A DNA stretch of 64,000 nucleotides from positions 5,607,659 through 5,671,658 of the forward strand of contig NC_067283.1 in assembly GCF_020740795.1 (NCBI RefSeq), given 5' to 3'. A model generated the notes under the pieces. The model saw nothing but the letters and a program-made list of their open reading frames with translations. It ran no database searches and was not told the DNA's origin. The stretch is from Apus apus. Lineage: Eukaryota; Chordata; Aves; Apodiformes; Apodidae. Below are positions 59,460-64,000 of this stretch, in pieces (the stretch's first letter is position 1; every line of letters starts with the position of its first letter). The translations under genes were made by a program, and so were the position numbers.

Positions 59460-61397
59460 TTTAACTAAAGCCTTTTATTCTATACAACTGTGAAACATCG
59501 TTTACCCTTCTGGCATTGCAGACTCTTCTGTCAGTCTTTCCTGAAACTGCATTTTTGGGGATGGTTAGAGGAAAAAAAAACAACCCACAAATTTACAGCC
59601 TTGGCTTATTTCAAAACGAAATTACTGGGAGCAACTCCAATGTATACACAACAGGACAGCAAGACAACCAGAAAAAAAACACCCAAACAAACAGTGCCTA
59701 TTGGAACAAGCATAGACCCTTGCTATTAATAAATACAATTCAGGACAATTTATCAATAAAAGTTACAGTTCTGTTTAACCACTTAATTCACAAATATCAC
59801 TAAAACTGTGCAGATATAGCACAATTGTGTCAAACTGAGCATACACAGAAACAGGGATTAAAAACTGAAACTGATACTCAAAAGACAGGGAAAAAGACAT
59901 GCTAGCTTAGTTCTGAACCATCTTTTTTGTTGAAGCAATGAGCTTGTTTAGTTGGGTTAAGAGTGCAGAAGGTAATAATTTGACTATTTTTTCAAAGAAA
60001 ATACAATGAAAAATATTTTCCTTCTTGTTTGACCAATACAATCCCAGTAATAGAATTTATTGGGACTTTCTTTAGGCCTCAACCTAAATCTTGATAGCAA
60101 GACACAGGAAGGGCAAGAGCATAATGTCTCCTGAAGAAACTCAAATAATATACTGCCCTTTGAAGGCACTTGTGCTTCTGCTTCAGACAAGGAGTGATTT
60201 TTACACCATCTCTTTATGAGGATTTGTAATTTGTTCTGGCTACAAATGGTTTTCTGGGACAGCCTCACATTTTCTCACAAAAAGCTGAAATGCCTTTACC
60301 CCCTCCCCCCAATAAGTTAAACTCTACAAAAGACCACGATGAGTCTATGACAGTCACAGATTTTTTTTAGAAATAACAGTGAAAAGAAGACCTGCATAAA
60401 TCTCTAACAAAAGAACAACTGCATATAAAACTTCAGCAAAGAAGAACAAGTATTTTTTATCTCATGAATATGAAATCTGAGAAGTTTCTGAAGTTTAACA
60501 TTAAACATATGAAGTTATTTTCAGAATGGTCTAAGGTTTTAACAAAACATCACATTGTTTTGGAGCACAGTTACCAAAAAAATCAGACTCGTGTGTCCTC
60601 AGAACACCTCAAACACAGTGCAGGAGTAGTTTTATATATATATATAGTTTAAAAAAAAAAATCTCTTTAAGTTGCTGCAAAGCATGGTCACTCTATTATG
60701 ATGCACAGCATCACTGGACTGACCCTGCTGCAATCTTTATCTAGTGTTCTTTTTCTGCATGCTATAGCTCTCTAAAACAACAACTGTGTTGCAGTATGAA
60801 AACAAGTCTAATGTTAACCCTTTGTCTGCAATTAAATGAGCCAAGTCTTTCAAGTATGCAATACTGATTCTCTGTTGTTTGCCAAATTTCTTTAAGTGGT
60901 TGAAATGTTGGAGTAACCTGTGAGAAATCATTGTAGGAAGTTTATGAATGGAATGTACTTAAAATATGTTGTGTGTAGTTCTGAATTGTATCATGAACAC
61001 AGAGACTAATAATGGCCAAACCGGTTTCATACCAAGCATGAGCAGATGAGGATATTATGTTCTGGAAAAAACAAAAGCAAAAAGGAGGAAGCAAAAAGTC
61101 TGCACTGGATTATCATCCATTCTCTGTACACCTCACACAACATGAACCACTCAGGAACTTCCCATCTCATCCACTGGCTGAGAGTAGGACAGACTTTAGT
61201 TTAAGTCATATAGATTTTTTTTTTCCTCTATATTACAGATCTATTAGTCACTTCAATTACACGTTTACTTTCTGTCCATACTGAGTCATTAGAAGTCTCA
61301 TCTACCTTAGGGGTTCAGTGGGCTTCTATAGTACTACTCTTGGAACCAGTACAGTATGGTCAAGTAAATAAGCAACCATTTGGGTCCACCACTCCCT
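59460..61397 (-). other. WDR48: WDR48 3' UTR
   Basis: About 1.9 kb following the WDR48 stop (TGA, at 61400-61398 read on the minus strand). A minus-strand AATAAA lies at 59481-59476 and is the likeliest 3' end. No exon-like frames within. Confidence 0.7.
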
Positions 61398-63628
61398 TCA
61401 CGTTGATTTCTGGCGATAATGAAGGGTGAGATCCCCACCACTCTTCCAAATGAAGTGCTTTACAGTTCGAAGGTCCATATTCGGATCCAAAACCTAAAGA
61501 GTAAAAATGTCTCTTTTATACCACAAACATGCTAGATTGTCAGAAATCCAAAGCTGAAACACTCTGGTTAGGCAAAACAATCCTACAGGTGAGCTGGCAT
61601 CAAAGATGAACCATGGAGAGGCTCAGAGTTTTCTACTACCAGGCAAACCTGCTACGTTACTGGAAGATTTCTGCAATGTACTGTGTAACTTCACGTTACA
61701 AATCACCTCCTCAATATTTTGTCTTCATGAAAGCACTTACTACACTTTAACAGACAAATCACAATTTTGGACAAATTTTTAAGTCTGCTAGCAATGTGGA
61801 ACTACAAACATCCCCAAATGCTAGAAATGGAATTCTAAGGAATTGCATTAAGTCCATTTGTTGGGTAGGAGTAACTAATCCTATAAAGGCTACTAGTCAG
61901 ACCAAATCATAATGAGCAAACTATAGCAATTCTTTGCTCTCTGCAACTGCCTGAACTTGTGTCAGTAGTCTTTTAACATGACATCAAAACATGTACCTAG
62001 TTTTAAAGGTAAGAGATAACCTATAGCATGTTTCAAGCTCAGTATTCAGAAATTCATGACAGATTCACTGCTAGACTTGACTGTTGTACACAGGCTAAGA
62101 CACCCAACTAACTTACCTGGTCCTGGCACAGAAGTTCAATCTTTTCCTCTGCTAGCACAGCAATGTCCTCCTCTTTTTCTTGTTCTCCTGCTTTTTCATT
62201 ATTGGAAGAGCTGGTTGTCTGAGACTCATTATCCAAGTTTATGATTTTCTCATACACATGTTCCATCACTTTCCTCACCTGAAGCATGTCACTTGCTGAC
62301 AGTCGGTCTCTATATAAGGTAGGTGAAGTTTGACAGGAAAAAACTTGTGAAACTCTTATCTTCACAGTACCTTAACCTGTATCAATCTATGCAAGTACAT
62401 AGATAAACTCTCTATATTTTAAATTTAACAGTAAAGTATCAGGATCAACCAGAAATCCATTATCGTAGCAGCCATCCCAAGATTCAGGCAGCAAAAGGGA
62501 CACAGAAAAATAGTAAAATATTCTAAAGACCTAATTAAAATCAACATTTAGATGAAGAGCATTGTACACAATCCTCATTTGTTCCTCTTACAAGGAAAAA
62601 TCTGACTGAAAGTGCTCAGTCTGTATGAAGTAGTGTTTATCAACAGGAATGCTGTTTCTCAACAGCTTGACTTCTACACCATTTGTAAATGCAGCTGCTC
62701 TTAAATAACCAGGCCCTGCCATTCAGGGATGGTGAGCTCTTGTCCTCCTATTAAAAACTTTTTATGGCTCTTTCATCACTAATGTTAGAAAAAGACACAC
62801 CTGAAAAGCAGAATTTATCCATTGTAGTTGGATACAATTAAGGTGCTGGGGAGCATAAGGCACCGCATAACCCCCTGAATTGCTCCAAGCATCAGTAGTT
62901 AGTTCTTGGACATTTCTTAGCATTAACTTCAGCAGCTCCCCACTGAACCCAGAAGAAACCTACACTTCTTTCAAATATTGTGATCTCACCCAATCATGGA
63001 ATTGTCAGAGGTGGAAGGGACCTCCAAAAGTCATCTAGTCCAATCCCCTGCTAAAGCAGGATCCCTGGAGCACATGACTCAAGGCTGCATCCAGGTGGAT
63101 TTTGACTATCTCCAGAGAAGGGGACTCCACAGCCTCCCTGGGCAGCCTGTCCCAGGGCTCTGTCACACTCACAGTAAAGAAGTTTTTCCTCATATTTAAA
63201 TGGAACTTCCCATGTTCCAGCTTGTGCCTGTAGCCCCTTGTCCTGTCACTGGGAACTACTGAAAACAGTCTGGCTCCATCCTCTCTGCACCCATCATTTA
63301 GATACCTATAGGCATTAATAAGGTCTCCCCTCAGCCTTCTCTTCTCCAGGCTAAAGAGTCCCAGCTTGCTCAGAATCATTTTTGTTGCCCTCTATAATTC
63401 AATGTTTCAGAGTGATGCTGCTTAAACGAGTAGAAAATTCTATAAATTCATTGAACACAAGACAATTCTCTGTAAAACTGTCTTGTTTGTTTTTTTTTTC
63501 AGCCTGCAAACCTCCTGCTGCATTTTCCAGAGTCAAATATGCATTACTTACTTTTTCAGAGTTTTTGCCCCTGATGATGAATGAGGTTGGAGGTAGAAGG
63601 GAATCTTATTGAATTTCGGCATATTTTT
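61398..63628 (-). CDS. WDR48: WD repeat-containing protein 48 (UAF1), last three coding exons, partial
   Basis: The scaffold/activator of USP1, USP12 and USP46, acting in Fanconi/DNA-repair deubiquitination and endosomal traffic. Minus-strand exons: 63628-63552 ([19 protein letters not shown]), 62309-62117 ([57 protein letters not shown]) and 61493-61398 ([30 protein letters not shown], stop). Lengths are 77, 193 and 96 bases. All sites are GT-AG and phases join correctly. Together they give the final about 122 residues, the SUMO-like C-terminal region, nearly identical to human. The eight-blade WD40 part lies beyond the window's right edge. A CR1 sits in the intron at 62992-63390. GORASP1 is convergent, as in mammals. 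Confidence 0.97.
62992..63390 (-). mobile_element. CR1 LINE 3' fragment in WDR48 intron
   Basis: The plus strand: caatcatggaattgtcagag, ggtggaagggacctccaaaa, gcagcctgtcccagggctct, ending at agcttgctcagaatcat. It is antisense to the plus strand, so sense to WDR48 transcription. Confidence 0.95.
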
Positions 63629-64000
63629 CTAGAAGGAAACATATTTGAAAAGTGTTAATTTAGGATGAACTGTTATAAGCTCCTATTTCCACCAGCTGGT
63701 ATGTGAAGTATATTCAGCTCCTAATTAACAAAAACCAAGAGTGGTTCTTAATCAACATAACCACCACAGCCAACTTCCCAATTACTCATACTCCTGAGAT
63801 GCTTCAATTTAGATGATGCACATATCATCTGGTTTTTGAATATAAATCATCATTTATTTCAAGGAAATTAGATAGCTTCACACTTGGAAAGGATACCAAT
63901 TATGCACAGTGCTTTGAATTCTTTTTTCTAAGACTTTCTGTCAGAAGGAAGTCAGCAAAAATACCTTAACTGGACACATAAAAAATAATGAATCTCCAAG
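63629..64000 (-). other. WDR48: WDR48 intron, running off the window
   Basis: AT-rich sequence upstream of the exon at 63552-63628, with no further WDR48 exon recognised before the window end. Confidence 0.6.

Overview
The window is nuclear DNA of a bird. Three spliced vertebrate genes are present, and the background is littered with 5'-truncated CR1 LINE copies ending in the avian-type ATTCTRTG 3' tail. No LINE-1 or Alu-like sequence was seen. The gene order CSRNP1 - (TTC21A) - GORASP1 - WDR48 is the one known from human 3p22. I cannot name the species.

Layout: 1-6.7 kb is a GC-rich probable CSRNP1 promoter/5' region with simple repeats. CSRNP1 (+) has four coding exons at 6740-12527 and a long AU-rich 3' UTR to about 15.5 kb. 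From 15.5 to 24 kb I see no convincing gene, but there are two CTCF-type core motifs. Between 24 and 26 kb, on the minus strand, lie an unassigned terminal-exon candidate and two exons of a decayed chymotrypsin/elastase-family protease. From 26.5 to 44.4 kb, on the minus strand, are scattered, diverged, stop-containing exons that I read as a decayed TTC21A (IFT139-like TPR) gene, broken up by CR1 insertions. At 44.8-45.6 kb is a 0.75 kb polypyrimidine minisatellite, followed by the GORASP1 CpG island. GORASP1 (+) is complete, with nine exons at 45843-54152 encoding 428 aa. From 59.46 kb to the window end, on the minus strand, are the 3' UTR and last three coding exons of WDR48; the rest of that gene lies beyond 64 kb.

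Functions: CSRNP1 is a nuclear immediate-early-type regulator. GORASP1 (GRASP65) is a Golgi stacking/tethering protein. WDR48 (UAF1) is the cofactor of the USP1/USP12/USP46 deubiquitinases. They are neighbours by conserved synteny, not a functional operon. The most notable observation is that the expected TTC21A slot, head-to-head with GORASP1 and convergent with CSRNP1, holds only gene remains in the expected order and orientation. All comparisons with human proteins are from memory; no database search was possible.
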